From positions 4,154,001 through 4,218,000 of the forward strand of contig JAPNXP010000011.1 in the NCBI GenBank assembly GCA_028753945.1: a stretch of DNA of 64,000 nucleotides. The letters are read 5' to 3'. This document shows, piece by piece, positions 1-11,834 of the stretch. The stretch comes from Hexactinellida sp. DTS-2022. Taxonomy: Eukaryota > Porifera > Hexactinellida. Numbering within the stretch: position 1 is the first letter of the stretch; every line of letters begins with the position of its first letter. The notes below the pieces were generated by a model. The model was not told the DNA's origin. It saw nothing but the letters and a program-made list of their open reading frames with translations, and made no database searches. A program made the translations under genes and the position numbers.

Positions 1-604
1 TCTTTTGCCTTATAAAACCCTTCATCCATAATTGTTTGATAGCCTTGAGTGTTTGTACAAGAGAAGTCTCAAATAGATCGCATGCATTAGCTTGCATATA
101 AAATAATGATTTACTGAGGTTCATTGCAATTCTATGTGTGTCCTTATACGTGGGTGTAATAAATACAGGATAGAGAGGGGTTGGATGGGCAATTACATTT
201 GGATAGTGTTTTTTTATGAGGTCTGTAGTTACTTCACTGTTTGTCAATACTACAAATTTGACGATTCCACGGAAACACAAAAAGTTACTCATTTTTAAAA
301 AGTTTGTTTGAACACGAACCCTGTTTTCATTTTCAGGATCATCAACAAAAGAAGTATGAATTGTCAACAAATACATGTCATTTTTGTATGTTGTTTTCGG
401 TTGAAATGTTATCTTTTTAGGATCAGATTGTAATAATATTGAATCTTCCGTAGCTTGATCCATTTTAGGATCAGGTTGTAATAATATTGAATATTCCGTA
501 GGATTATCCAATGTAAGATACCCACGGTATAAAGTTGGGCAAAATAACAGAACTAGAAGTATACCTAGCAAGCCAATCTTCTTTACGCGATTAAAATGAA
601 CCAT
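1..604 (-). CDS. Putative two-domain glycosyltransferase, copy 1 (5' part; continues off window)
   Basis: The first about 201 codons of a paralogue of the gene at 26971-28947; the 3' part lies beyond the left edge. The start is the ATG at 604, as in the full copy, followed by a basic stretch and one hydrophobic segment (about residues 10-30), typical of a type II Golgi membrane protein. The frame is open throughout. Compared with copy 2 it has 16 extra residues after the anchor, made by an in-frame 48-bp tandem duplication (about 415-510). See the full copy for domain content. Whether this copy is complete cannot be judged here. Confidence 0.7.
   Translation of the reverse strand, partial: MVHFNRVKKIGLLGILLVLLFCPTLYRGYLTLDNPTEYSILLQPDPKMDQATEDSILLQSDPKKITFQPKTTYKNDMYLLTIHTSFVDDPENENRVRVQTNFLKMSNFLCFRGIVKFVVLTNSEVTTDLIKKHYPNVIAHPTPLYPVFITPTYKDTHRIAMNLSKSLFYMQANACDLFETSLVQTLKAIKQLWMKGFIRQK
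415..510 (-). repeat. 48-bp in-frame tandem duplication inside the glycosyltransferase stem region
   Basis: Two adjacent 48-bp units (first at 415, second at 463) encode related 16-residue blocks ending in a DPK motif. The second duplicate gene (near 28800) has one unit. Forty-eight is a multiple of three, so the frame is kept; the change lies in the presumed stem between membrane anchor and catalytic part. Confidence 0.8.
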
Positions 605-848
605 CTTAAGAATTCACTAAAAGAAATAATTACATAAAACATACAAGTATGCATTTGGGGTTTCTACAAAATAAATCATGAGACTGACCTCTGAGGTGAA
701 CACAAGTTTACTTGAGAGTAACCTGTAATTACATTATTGCCCAAATGGTTTGCATTTTAGTGTCTACTAGCGCGCTACGCTTGCTCGATCGCTTCGCGAA
801 TGAGTGAAAACTGTTGGAGTTATTACTTAATTTGTTATTTCATGTCGT
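605..848. other. Upstream region of the glycosyltransferase copy 1
   Basis: Shared with 28948-29208. Presumably holds the promoter of the minus-strand gene. It contains a short CG-rich stretch (about 769-805) of alternating GCTCG/GCTTCG-like words, but no promoter motif that I can call with confidence. Confidence 0.4.
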
Positions 849-1500
<652 letters not shown>

Positions 1501-1798
1501 ATATACTAAATTTTTATTGTTCAAAAAGGTGGATAACCCTAATCAACAAATTACGTAATATATAATGATAGTTTTCAAATTAAATTTGTATTTATAACAG
1601 AGATTACCATTCCCCGCCCAAATTGATAGGCTCTGAATGTTACGAAAAATTTCAATAAATTCACTGGCCTACATGGAATTCCGGAACTTCAAATCCAAAA
1701 GAGATTCTGTAAAAATAATTATTGTCTTTGAAGAAATTCTGCCGGCCACAAAAAGTAATTTTCCGGCCGCATTGCAAATGAGGGGTTGCGGAACACTG
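1501..1798 (-). mobile_element. Right-end fragment of a hAT-like element
   Basis: The right edge reads GGTTGCGGAACACTG, the reverse complement of the left terminus CAGTGTTCCGCAACC seen at 29556 in the other duplicate. In this copy the left terminus is missing and the fragment directly adjoins the GTA repeat. No coding capacity. Confidence 0.6.
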
Positions 1799-2184
1799 AT
1801 ATAAGTATAACTCACGATACTGTTATAAAAAGATCTCCGATAGTATCAACATGTATTGAATAAATCCTTCAACTGGTGTGCGTACTCGAAATATATTAGA
1901 TAGATCGAAAAACAAAATGAAAATTATAATTTGAAATGGATTGAAGTTTGATACAGTATTTTACTTTTATATGAAGGTGTTCATGCATACTTCCAAGAGA
2001 GAATAATTTATCATAGAGTAGTTACTGATGCATTGTTTATTTATTACACTTACATTGACTTCATTAATGACTATGAATGGAATTACGTAATTTATAACCT
2101 ATACTGAAATTATGAAATTAAAAAGAATATTCATATTCTTACCCAGTATTGTATCAATTGATTCTGTAATCATTTCTGTACTCT
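1799..2184. other. Noncoding stretch, nothing recognised
   Basis: AT-rich sequence shared with 32456-32840. No long open frame and no repeat structure found. Position 1802-1810 is the empty site of the 1.65-kb foldback element present in copy 2. Confidence 0.5.
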
Positions 2185-2400
2185 GTAAGGAGATCGGGTT
2201 ATCTTTGCGTAGTATCCGGGCCGCAGTGGTACATACCACTGTCGGCAGGAGCCACAATCGTGGACTGTGGCTATAAGGAAGCGTGACCACCCTGATACCA
2301 GGGGTAGTCATGGGGTCGAGGGTCACCTCCTGATGAGTTCCTGTAATGAAACGAAACCCCACTAGCAGCAGTCGGCTGGCTAGTCTACAGTTACCCATAG
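2185..2400 (+). repeat. Hammerhead-bearing repeat, unit A
   Basis: About 215 bp of structured GC-richer sequence, with hairpins such as CAGTGGTA/TACCACTG (about 2224-2241) and CCCTG/CAGGG (about 2290-2303), then a hammerhead core, then a conserved tail CACTAGCAGCAG. The same blocks, including AAGGAAGCGTGAC, recur at 32840-33055 and 55720-55935; a more distant relative is at 20510-20760. Confidence 0.75.
2311..2361 (+). ncRNA. Hammerhead ribozyme, unit A
   Basis: Order of elements: stem III 5' strand UGGGG, then U and the cleavable C (2317), stem I hairpin GAGG-GUCA-CCUC (2318-2329), core CUGAUGA (2330-2336), stem II 2337-2352, GAAA (2353-2356), stem III 3' strand CCCCA. Stem III is the open one, so this is the type III permutation. 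Stem II here is GUUCC/GAAAC with one C-A mismatch, so activity may be weakened compared with the unit at 20679. Confidence 0.75.
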
Positions 2401-3070
2401 TGGAAACACTACCACTTTACTACACTTTGTTACTTTCTTGATATATTAATTGCATTTGGTTAATACAGACGAATACCGTAATAGATCCCCTAGTCCGAGA
2501 CATACAAGATTGTGCAGCTAGGAGTATCATAGTATAATAAATACAACTGATAAATAAAAACCTTTCGTTAGTACGAACACGGCAATAGAAAATTATTAAT
2601 TCCTGTTATTTAACTTCATGCACAGCTTAATATTAACTCCAAATTAACTTTCACGGTCTGGTATTCGCAGTAACGAGATTTGACAGGTAATCATAATCTA
2701 TGAAACATATTCACATGTTGCAAGCTGTTGGATTTAGTCCATCTAAAAGTTCTTTAGTCTTTTCACTGCTAACCTGATTGGAAATAAAAGTTATGGGTAA
2801 AACAATTATACGGTATAAGTTTGTTTGGACTACTATTGTGAGAACTCCTAATTCACAAACAAAACACAATACATGTATGTATTATTCAGTACATACAATG
2901 ATGTAACTCAAAGTAATCGAACATAATGAAAAAGAGACAAAATAAGTAATAAAACTGTTGCCTGTAGAGAGGATTATCTAAAATCGAAAAAATAATAACT
3001 AACAAGCCAAGGCAGTTAATACTGGCTCACTAGGAAGTAGAATACACAGAAACAAGAGCTCATGAAATGT
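2401..3070. other. Intergenic, nothing recognised
   Basis: AT-rich sequence, shared with 33056-33756, between the hammerhead repeat and the 3' end of the minus-strand propeller gene. No open frame of note and no repeat structure seen. Confidence 0.5.
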
Positions 3071-3979
3071 TCATGAGATGCAACAGAGATAATTAACAAT
3101 GTCCATTAATCTGTGGACATGAATTCTGCCATTAGGAGTAATTAGAATTAATTGATCATTGTTTGTTAATAGAATTTGTCTATATTCTGTTCCCTCAAAC
3201 ATGATGCGACTTAATTCGCCATTTTTCTGCCAAATTTGAATACCATTATTTGAGCAAATAATAATATTACTGAACTGGTCAATACAGATTTCATTAAAAG
3301 GACAAAATTTAGGAAGTTCGAAATGGTTTCCTAATTTCCTTGTTGACCGGACAAGCACAGTTCTACTAACTGAGCAAATTAAATTATTCTCCCTGGACAT
3401 TACAACCATTGTATCATCCCGGATATGGAGAGAGGTGATAAAATAATCATCTGGTATGTCAATTTCAATCACTTCTTTGAATTCCAAATTCTGTGAATAA
3501 ACAGCAATTTTGTTTCTCTCACCATTAGTGTAGATATTCCCTGTCTCGTCGAACTCAATAAAGACTGTTTTATATCGAGAGAAATGGAACTTTTGTGAAA
3601 AATCAGTTAGAATAGGAGGTCTCAAAAAACCGTCGCATATCATTATCATGTGATCCGTAAACCTAACATTCCCAGTCCAGGGACTATTACTATGACAAAT
3701 CTTCCCTGTTATTTTTCTTGTCACATGATAACCTTCTAGAGTGAATATGTCAATAGCACGCTCCTCGATAAATGACCCTATCACGAACTGCCAAGTTGTA
3801 ATCTTCGCATTTATTCTTCTTCCACTGTAGATCAGTATCAAGTTTTTATCATGATTCAGTGCTGAGCAAATAATATTGTGTTTTACAGTTGGGAATGTGG
3901 CTACCAGTGAAATTGCAAATTCATCATTAATGGTTTTCAGCTTTTTAGAACTTCTATCAGATGTAGTAGATCTCTCCAT
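3071..3979 (-). CDS. Beta-propeller (NHL-like) protein, copy 1
   Basis: A 302-aa single-exon protein. After a short basic N-terminus (RSSKKLK) it consists of repeated beta-strand-rich units; the clearest, around residues 140-170, has the NHL/propeller pattern of an acidic-Gly turn followed by NIYTNGERNKIAVYS. A second unit near FSNIIICSNNGIQIWQKNGE has the same layout. No signal peptide or membrane segment. I start at the inner ATG (3979): just upstream the two duplicates differ by one base, which throws any longer extension into different frames. Relative to 33757-34662 there are three 3-bp indels and a few substitutions, all frame-preserving. The family is usually a protein- or RNA-binding scaffold; the function here is unknown. 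Confidence 0.7.
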   Translation of the reverse strand: MERSTTSDRSSKKLKTINDEFAISLVATFPTVKHNIICSALNHDKNLILIYSGRRINAKITTWQFVIGSFIEERAIDIFTLEGYHVTRKITGKICHSNSPWTGNVRFTDHMIMICDGFLRPPILTDFSQKFHFSRYKTVFIEFDETGNIYTNGERNKIAVYSQNLEFKEVIEIDIPDDYFITSLHIRDDTMVVMSRENNLICSVSRTVLVRSTRKLGNHFELPKFCPFNEICIDQFSNIIICSNNGIQIWQKNGELSRIMFEGTEYRQILLTNNDQLILITPNGRIHVHRLMDIVNYLCCIS

Positions 3980-5109
3980 AGTGGTAAAAATATGGATATT
4001 CAATGTTATTCAAACAAGTACAAACAAAAGAATACAGCATTTCTATATAAACAACAATTATGGTTCATAAATAATCAGAGCAGTGTATATGTAGTTTTCA
4101 CTTTAGAGTGATAAACCAAAAGATAATCAGCTGGCAAACACATTTGGTTTAAATAAACGTATACAGGTAACCTCCGAGATACGGAATCATCGGGATAATA
4201 AGTATGTGCCGTATCTCGGACAGCGCCCTTATACAGTCTTAATTTACTAGGTTAAAGTCGTAATATCACATATTGATACCAATAAGTACTAATACTTATT
4301 TAAAAAATTCATCTAAGTGTTGACTGGCTCAACTTCTTGAGCTTAATTACAAAGCAACCATCTATCTTGCTTGCAATAGTATCAGCCTCTTTTCCATGGC
4401 CACTAACTTCGAGGATGTTTTGAACATTTTCAAGTGACTATGGCCTCCTCCTAGGTGTTAAATATAAATGGAGAGGGACACTGAATGTAAATCTATACCG
4501 ATTAACCGAGGAGCAAGTTTTTGGCCTATGTGTCTACTTTCTATATTGACCTAAGATGTACACCAACCGACCAAAAGTATTTGAACAATAAGAATTTTAT
4601 TCCAGACACTAATACTTCTTGTAGCATATTCACGGAGGTATAACCTAATCTGAAACACATGAAATATGTTGCTATAGTTATAAATTTCAAAAATTTGTGA
4701 TTTTGAGTCATTTTAATCCAAAATCCATGAAGTGGCATAAGTATCCCTGCAATCTGCAACTTGTGGCACAAGTGGCACAAAATGGAAATGTGGCTGTATC
4801 TCAGTGGAAAATAATCTTAATCATTAGAAATTTTGCACCTAGAGTAATTCAAATCTGAAATCATAATTCTTATATTATTATTGCCTCATTATGATAATAA
4901 ATTATACATTTAATTAGCTAATTATACAGTTAATGAGTTTAACGCCTCTATAAACATGCCAATTTAAAAAATATGTAATTATATTCTAGTTAACATAATT
5001 TTTATATCAATATCCATGTATAACCATCTCAAATGCTATTATACTGCTAGAAGCTTGATTGTAAGAATTCAAATTGTTGTTGTTCAATTATTTTGGCCGC
5101 AATATCTAG
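3980..5109. other. Intergenic; fragment with inverted CCGAGATACGG
   Basis: Upstream of the propeller gene. Contains an 11-bp perfect inverted repeat CCGAGATACGG/CCGTATCTCGG (about 4172-4215) preceded by ACAGGTAACCT, which looks like the remains of a pogo-like MITE; shared with about 34853-34908. The stretch about 4674-4935 is single here but tandemly duplicated in copy 2. No gene seen. Confidence 0.5.
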
Positions 5110-5501
5110 TATCTATACTATCTATATATATAAAAAACAATGTCTGTCTGTCTGTCTGTCCTCACATCTCTGAGATGCCTGAACCGATCTGTACCAAATT
5201 TGCATATTATCTAGGAATTACCTACCACTCCAGATAAGGAATTTTTAAGAAAAATAATCACTTCTTCCATCCCCAAGGTGACAAAACCTTTAACCAATTA
5301 AATTCGAGGGTTGTCCAGTATGGATTAGCATCTAGAATCCAATTAGTATAAAAGGATTTTTTATGTTTTTTTTAAGTGTGCAGTATAGAATACCTAACTG
5401 AGACTGTAATTTAATTGGGCGAGAGTAAATGAATTCATCCAATCAGTTATTTGTGTTCCGTTTGTATAGCTGTTGTATTCCTATATGATTTCCCATAATA
5501 T

Positions 5502-5560
5502 AAACAACAATTGAATATACATATAGACCAAAAACAACAATTGAATATACATATAGACCA
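5502..5560 (+). repeat. 30-bp minisatellite, two units
   Basis: Two tandem units of an AACAACAATTGAATATAC-containing 30-mer inside the Helitron 5' region. The paralogous site at 36643-36731 has three units, so it is length-variable between the duplicates. Confidence 0.85.
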
Positions 5561-6141
5561 ATAAAATTCAACCTTACATTTGTGTCGTTGTGTTGTTTAA
5601 TAGTCATACCTATTGCTATATATAGATCGGATTGACATTATTTTTGCCAACTTCAGTCATAATTGACATATTAAATCCAAACCTGTTATTCAACTATTAC
5701 GTATTCTACTTAAAAAACGTTCGCGTGCTGGTAATGATTGTAAACAAACGCCCAATACAGCGAGAAAGCGAATAAATCGTGAAAATGAAACTTACCACCA
5801 AAGACAAGTCCGTCTCAAACAGATCGAAAAACAACTGCAACCTCGAGATCCAAAAAATAGGATAATCTCTCTGGCGCTGCTTTTTCATATGATTCCAATA
5901 CTGGCTATAAGAACCAACCCTCTCTGCTGATTAGTTCCAGACAGAAATATGTTCCTTTTGCAATGCAAAAAAATTCAAAGGAGAGACAGCAGGCTTATGC
6001 TGTAATAACGTAAAAGTACAGCTGCCCAATCTAAAATATCGACCTGAACTGATGGAATATTTAATGCTGGGAGAGACTGCTGATTCAAACATTTCTTAGA
6101 AAACATACGCAAGTATAACTCTTGCTTTCAAATGACATCTT

Positions 6142-8687
6142 TTGGATCAACAACAAAAAATTAGGGAGCCCGGATATATGCCAAACTTCAAAATTCAAGG
6201 CCAAGTTTACCATACAGTCGGATCGTTGCTTCCTCTACCAAATGAGTGCCCTAAATTTCTTCAGATTTATTTCATTGGGATGATATTGCGGAGGCCATTT
6301 AGAGGTGGAACACAATCCCTGGAGTTAGGAATCAAATAGTTCTCTCACTTCAAGATATGCTGCACAACAATAACAGTTATGTTACTTCATTCAAATCAGC
6401 TATAGTAAGAATGTCTAACGAGGAATACTGAATTATAATTAAAGCTGATAAGATCCCTGAGGGCGAAATGAGCAAAGATTTAATGCTCCAGTCAGAAATG
6501 AGGTAGCCATATTGATTGTTGGGCAAGAATTCGAAAAACGAGACATAGTCTTAGAAAAGAGAAGCAGTGGCCTGATATGAATTGCTGAAACCCATCGTTC
6601 TTATGATAGCCTTCAATATCCTTTAATTTTTTGGCAAGGACAAGATGGATACAACTTTAAAATTCTGCAACAGGATCCCATTACCAAGGTTAATAATCCT
6701 TGGAAAAAAGTTTCCTCTAGGGACATCTATGCATATCGTTTCATGGTTCGTAATGACAACTTCAACATTATTCAACGCAGCAGGAATCTATTCCACCAGT
6801 TTGTTGTGGACATGTATGCCAAGGTAGAGACAGAACGGCTCAATTTATTCGACTAAATCAGAAGAAGTTACTTGTAGATGATTACATACATCTGTTGTAG
6901 CTGGTGATGGAAATTACACAATATTGGCCTATTAGTTATTTACCGTGATCTTTCACTGGAGGCCCGCGCTACATGCATGAAAGAACGCAGGATGCTATGA
7001 CTTATGTCCGGAATTATGGCAGACCAGATTTGTTCATAACATATCCTGCAACCCGCTTTGACCTGAGATTACTGATTCATTAATGGTGGCCCAGAAATCG
7101 CATGACCGCCATGATATTATTGCAAGAGTATTCCGGCAAAAAGTTATCAAACTGATGGATCTTCTTACAAAGGAAGTGCTTTCGGTAAAACACTCTGCCA
7201 CATGTACACTATTGAGTGGCAGAAACGCGGTCTCCCACATGGCTCACATATTGATTTGGCTTAGAGAAAAAATCTGACAAACTACGATGGATCAATGCGT
7301 CAGTGCAGAGTTTCCTGACCCTAAAGAAGATCTCAAATTATACAACATCATAAGACAAATGATTCATGGACCGTGCGGAGCTCTCAACAAGAATTCACCA
7401 TGCATGAAGGATGGCCGATGCACACAAAAAATCCCAAAAACGCTTAGTGGAGGAAACACAGTGTGGTGAAGATGGATATCCCAAGTACCGAAGAAGAGCA
7501 CCTGGTGAAGATGGTTTCTCAGCAAGGACAATTGGGAGAGCTGACTGTTGATAACAAATGGTAGTTAGTTACAGTCCTTTGCTGTGCAAAATCTTTAATG
7601 CCCATATCAACGTAGAGTTTTGCAACTCAATCAACTCTATCAAATATGTTTGCAAATATATCAATAAGGGTACAGACCAGGCGGTATTCGCACTTGAAAA
7701 AGAAGGAATGGATGAAATAACTGAATTTTCAACAAGGACGTTACATTTGCAGCAACGAGGCACTGTGGAGACTCTTCAGCTTTCCGATCCATGAGCGATA
7801 TCCAACAGTTGCATCTCAGAGTTCATCTAGAAATGGCCAACGTATCTATTTCACAGAAGAGACATTATGTCAACAAATAGAAGTTCCCACCAACACCATA
7901 CTTAGAGCATTTTTTCAACTTTTCCAAGAAGATGACTTTGCCAAAACTACTCTATGTGGAAGTCCCAAAATACTACACCTGGGAACAGAGTAACAAAAAG
8001 TTCAAACGACGTACCCAACTAACCCAAGGAGCAGCGGTAGAAGGATTTCACGAAATCAAGGCAAGTGATGCACTTGGGAGAGTTTACACAGTCCACCCCA
8101 ATAACTTTGAATGCTTCTGTTTGAGGCTGCTTCTACATCGTGTTCATGGTCCAACCTCATTCCAAAACTTGAGAACTGTGAGTGGTCATGTTTACCCAAC
8201 TTACAGAGCAGCATGCAACGTATTGGGTTTGTTGGAAGACGATTCTCATTGGAATGATACCTTATCAGAAGCTGCTACGACTGATTCTTCGACAAAGCTT
8301 AGATACCTATTCGCCATCATGTTAGCAACATGTGGACTATCAAATCCAAAGCAACTATGGGAAAATCATAAGGACAGTCTTTCAGAAGATGTACACCGTC
8401 AAGTCCAGCAGAATAATCCTACTGTTGAAATAAACTACACTGATGACATCTACAACAGGACTTTGATATTGCTAGAAGATTTGGTCCTGTCCATAAATGG
8501 CAAAGCCCTACAAGAGTTTGACTTACCATCTCCAGTTCGCACCAACGCCCCAATTGCCAATCGAGAAATCTTGAAAGAAACGAATTACTGCATTGACCAA
8601 TTGGAGTCATACATTCAGGATAATGAACCTCTGTTAGTGCCAGATCAAGCCGCTGCATATGATAGGATGAGACTAACTGTTCAGTAA
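6142..8687 (+). pseudogene. Helitron Rep/helicase pseudogene, copy 1
   Basis: Pieces of one Helitron protein lie in all three plus frames: a GQVYHTVGSLLP block (about 6200), KKVSSRDIYAYRFMVRN (about 6705-6755), RNLFHQFVVDMYAKVETERL, a degraded HUH-nuclease region around WQKRGLPHMAHILIWL (about 7219-7266) with an extra base in the motif, HGPCGALNKNSPCMKDGRC (about 7365-7420), and a longer intact piece at 7932-8687 ending in LVPDQAAAYDRM, the usual beginning of the Pif1-type helicase. The helicase itself (Walker motifs) is absent. Many frameshifts and stops show it is dead. Confidence 0.85.
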
Positions 8688-9355
8688 GAGAGAGGAACTA
8701 ACTGTTCAGGAAGAGAGAGGATTTTTGATTAACAAATTTTGGACACATTTTTAACACCTTTCAAAGAAATTTTGGTCCATAACTCAAAAATATTACACTA
8801 AACCCTCAATTTTTATTTTACCATTGGATTCACCATAAAATTCTGCGTCGGATGGGAGAAGATAAATTTTAATAATGGGTTTAATTCATGCCATAAATGG
8901 AGGTTTAAATTCCCTTTGTTTACTAACACTTCAGTTCAATTGAAAGTGTTAAATCAAATTCTATTGTTTCAACTTGTAATAATTATATTGATTTAACTTG
9001 TTAAATCTTACTCTATTGATTCAACTCGCGATAATTACAATGATTTAACTTATAAATTCCAGCTGGCTTCTATTTAATTGTAGTATTACTATACAATGGA
9101 TGAAATAAGATAATATAATATAAGGAAAAGGAATTTGTTGACTCAACTCGACCAACCGTGGATAACATTGCTAAATTAATTAAACATTATATTATAATTT
9201 ATTATCCATACATACATATGGCATTAAACTCAAGATGGTTTATGATAGAAACAAACTTCAAATTTATCGACCGTTCCTTGTGACTCGGACAAATTAACAA
9301 ATGGTTCTTGAGACAGTAAATAAATCTTGACACCTTGAGGCGTCGATGACTTGGC

Positions 9356-9482
9356 AAAAAATCCAAAATTGCAGCCTGTGCCGACAGCATGTTCCTTTGG
9401 AGGCACTATCAATAAACAACCAACAAAATATAGTGCCACCAAAGGAACAAGCTTATGGCACAGGTTGAAATTTTGGATTTTA
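9356..9482. repeat. 125-bp palindrome, unit 1
   Basis: An inverted repeat with arms of about 50-55 bp. The left arm contains AAATTGCAGCCTGTGCCGAC and a GTTCCTTTGGAGGCACTAT segment; the right arm is its complement. It would fold into a long hairpin. Related units: 10316, 11624, 12681, 40608, 41662. Confidence 0.85.
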
Positions 9483-10315
9483 TTTTATTTTTATTACTGT
9501 CAGCCGACTATACTTTAGTATAGTGGCCCAGTATTGAAATCACTGCCTTTTTTTTATATATTTTTCTCCGTAGACGGTGCCCTGGCCAGAGCTTTATACG
9601 CACCACGAGTGGAATAAGTTTTACAACACATTTTACAAATTTGATGGCCTAATCTTCATGAAATTCCTTGAAATCTCAAAAAAATGTCCCTAAATCACGA
9701 AAACTTTGAAGATATTTAAATCTGCCACATCCACGTATATCTAGTAAAAAACTACTCTGTAGAAAAAAATACAATTCATTAATCTAGCTATTTCGTGTTT
9801 GTTGTATTATCGCATACATTGGGTGAATACGAGATACGCGGGAAGAAATTTGATGAATAGAACTAGAAAAATAGGCGTTTCTTAATTGTAAATATCCAAA
9901 CATAAAAAATAATCATATTAGATCGTCCTATTCATGATAGATTTTTTTAAATAGCGTAGATTTTGAGTCTCCCGCTTTTCTCCGGATTTTTCATCTTAGA
10001 TCTCCCGCATTTTTGGTAAACTCCCGCCAAAAATGGCAAAACCTCCCGATTTTTGGTTTCCAGAGGTTGGCATCCCTGATATTACTATACTACATTCGAT
10101 TAAATAAAATAATATAATAAAAGGAATTTGTTGACTTATCTCATTCACCGAGATAACAATGATAAAATAAAGAACATAATTTAGTATCAATACATAATGA
10201 ATGAATGGCATTAAACTCTAGATGGTTTATGATAGAAACAAACTTCAACCGTTCCTTGTGACTCGGACCAATTAACAAATGGTTCTTGACATCCTGAGGC
10301 GTTGATGACTTGGCG

Positions 10316-10440
10316 AAAAATGCAAAATTGCAGCCTGTGTCGACAGCATGTTCCATTGAAGGCACTATCAATAAACCACCAACTGAATATAGTGCCACCA
10401 AAGGAACATGCGTCGGCACAGGCGGCAATTTTGTATTTTT
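10316..10440. repeat. 125-bp palindrome, unit 2
   Basis: Same family as 9356-9482, with both arms recognisable (GCAGCCTGTGTCGACAGC and GCGTCGGCACAGGCGGC). Present only in copy 1. Confidence 0.85.
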
Positions 10441-11623
10441 ACTGTGGCAACTATACTTTAGTACAGTGGCCCAGTTCTAATCTTACTGCTTTTATTATTA
10501 TTATTATTATATCTCCGTAGACGGTGCCCTGGCCACACCTTATACATTGAGGGCTGAAACTTGGCATGTAGGATTGGAGTTACCGTATAATTTGCACCTG
10601 GGGTTACGATTTTTGATCAAAGAATTTTAACACCTATTTAAACTAATTATGGCTCTCATTACATGAAATTATACCTTGTGAATTTGATAAATTTTTATAT
10701 TTGGATAGCTATTTTAATTCTACACCTTTTGGAAAATCAAAAATGTTCAACCGTGTGTTGTTTATGCCATAATTGGGGTGCCAATCTCCTGTATTTCATC
10801 ACACTTTAGATCAGTAAAACTGTTAAATCAATTTCCATTGTTTGAACTTGTAATAAATATATTGATTAAACTTGTTAAATCTTACACTATTGTTTAAACT
10901 TTCGATAATCATATTGATTCCACTTGTGAAATCGAGTAGGCTTCTATTTAATAATTGAAAACTAAGATTTTACATTCCATAACAACAGATTATGTGATTA
11001 TATTTATTTCTGCAAGAGTATTCTTGCACAATGGATACACTTACATATTTAATTCTAATTAAATCGCTCTGTGTTTAACTTATAGAGAGGGTTCCAATTA
11101 GATTATTGGGGTTATCGAGTGCGCTGAATTCAAATATGATAGTGAAATTAAATTAAAATTAATAATAATTGCAAATAATTGAACTTAATTTATTTTGCAG
11201 TACATAATAATGGTGTTAAATAATTAATTAATTAATTAAATAATTATACTAATTAGCTAAATTTCATTAATCTCAAAGATGATACAAGATAGAAACAAAC
11301 TTTCAATTTATAAATTGGTCCTTATGGCACGTACCACCTATACAAGTGGGTCTTGACACCTTGAGGTGATTATGACATCGTCAAAAAAATGTATTTTTAC
11401 AATTTTGTGAATTAAATAATTCGCATGGGTTGTTTGGATTTGGGTGAATACCCAAGACGCACTTTAAAAATGCTGAGTCATCACAGATTATATTCTACTG
11501 AAACTTGAATATCTCTTAAATGAAGTGAGCTAAATGGAAACTTCCAACTCACTAAGGGTCGTTGCCTTTTGAAACACCTTTCTGAAATAATTTAACATCC
11601 TTCATAGTGATGATGACATGGCG

Positions 11624-11751
11624 AAAAAAAAATCAAAAATTGCAGCCTGTGCCGACAGCATGTTTCTTTGGAGGCACTATCAATAAACCACCACCAAATA
11701 TAGTGCCACCAAAGGAACATGCGTCGGCACAGCTGCAATTTTGGATTTTTT
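11624..11751. repeat. 125-bp palindrome, unit 3
   Basis: Closest relative of the single unit at 40608-40732: both have TGTTTCTTTGG and the CCACCACCAAATATAG centre, whereas unit 1 has TGTTCC. This marks the right side of the copy 1/copy 2 difference. Confidence 0.85.
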
Positions 11752-11834
11752 AATTATCCGTATCCTCTCCACAGAAAAGAGTTTTATTAACTAAGAACTG
11801 AAACTATCAGGACAGGTGTCTCATGGGTTACAGA

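Larger units (their letters stand above)
5110..8690 (+). mobile_element. Helitron relic, copy 1 (3'-truncated)
   Basis: Starts with a 5' noncoding zone containing a TCTG run (about 5144-5160) followed by a CTGAACCGATCTGTACCA block, an arrangement familiar at the 5' ends of animal Helitrons. The decayed Rep/helicase coding region follows (6142-8687). The element stops just after the beginning of the helicase, so it is not autonomous. The same truncation is in copy 2, so it predates the duplication. Confidence 0.75.
8691..11623. repeat. Nested tandem repeat region around palindromic modules
   Basis: No gene. Blocks recur in order: a GTTAAATC-rich block at 8935-9100 resembles 10800-10960; 9060-9440 resembles 10070-10440; a CTCCGTAGACGGTGCCCTGG block is at about 9567 and 10512. 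It looks like imperfect duplication of a unit that includes the 125-bp palindrome. Most of 9356-11623 is absent from copy 2. Confidence 0.7.

Noticed and set aside
2099-2398. Minus-strand 99-codon frame across the hammerhead repeat (similar ones at 20446 and 55721)
   Set aside because: Complement of the structured hammerhead-bearing repeat; the same shadow peptide recurs with each copy.
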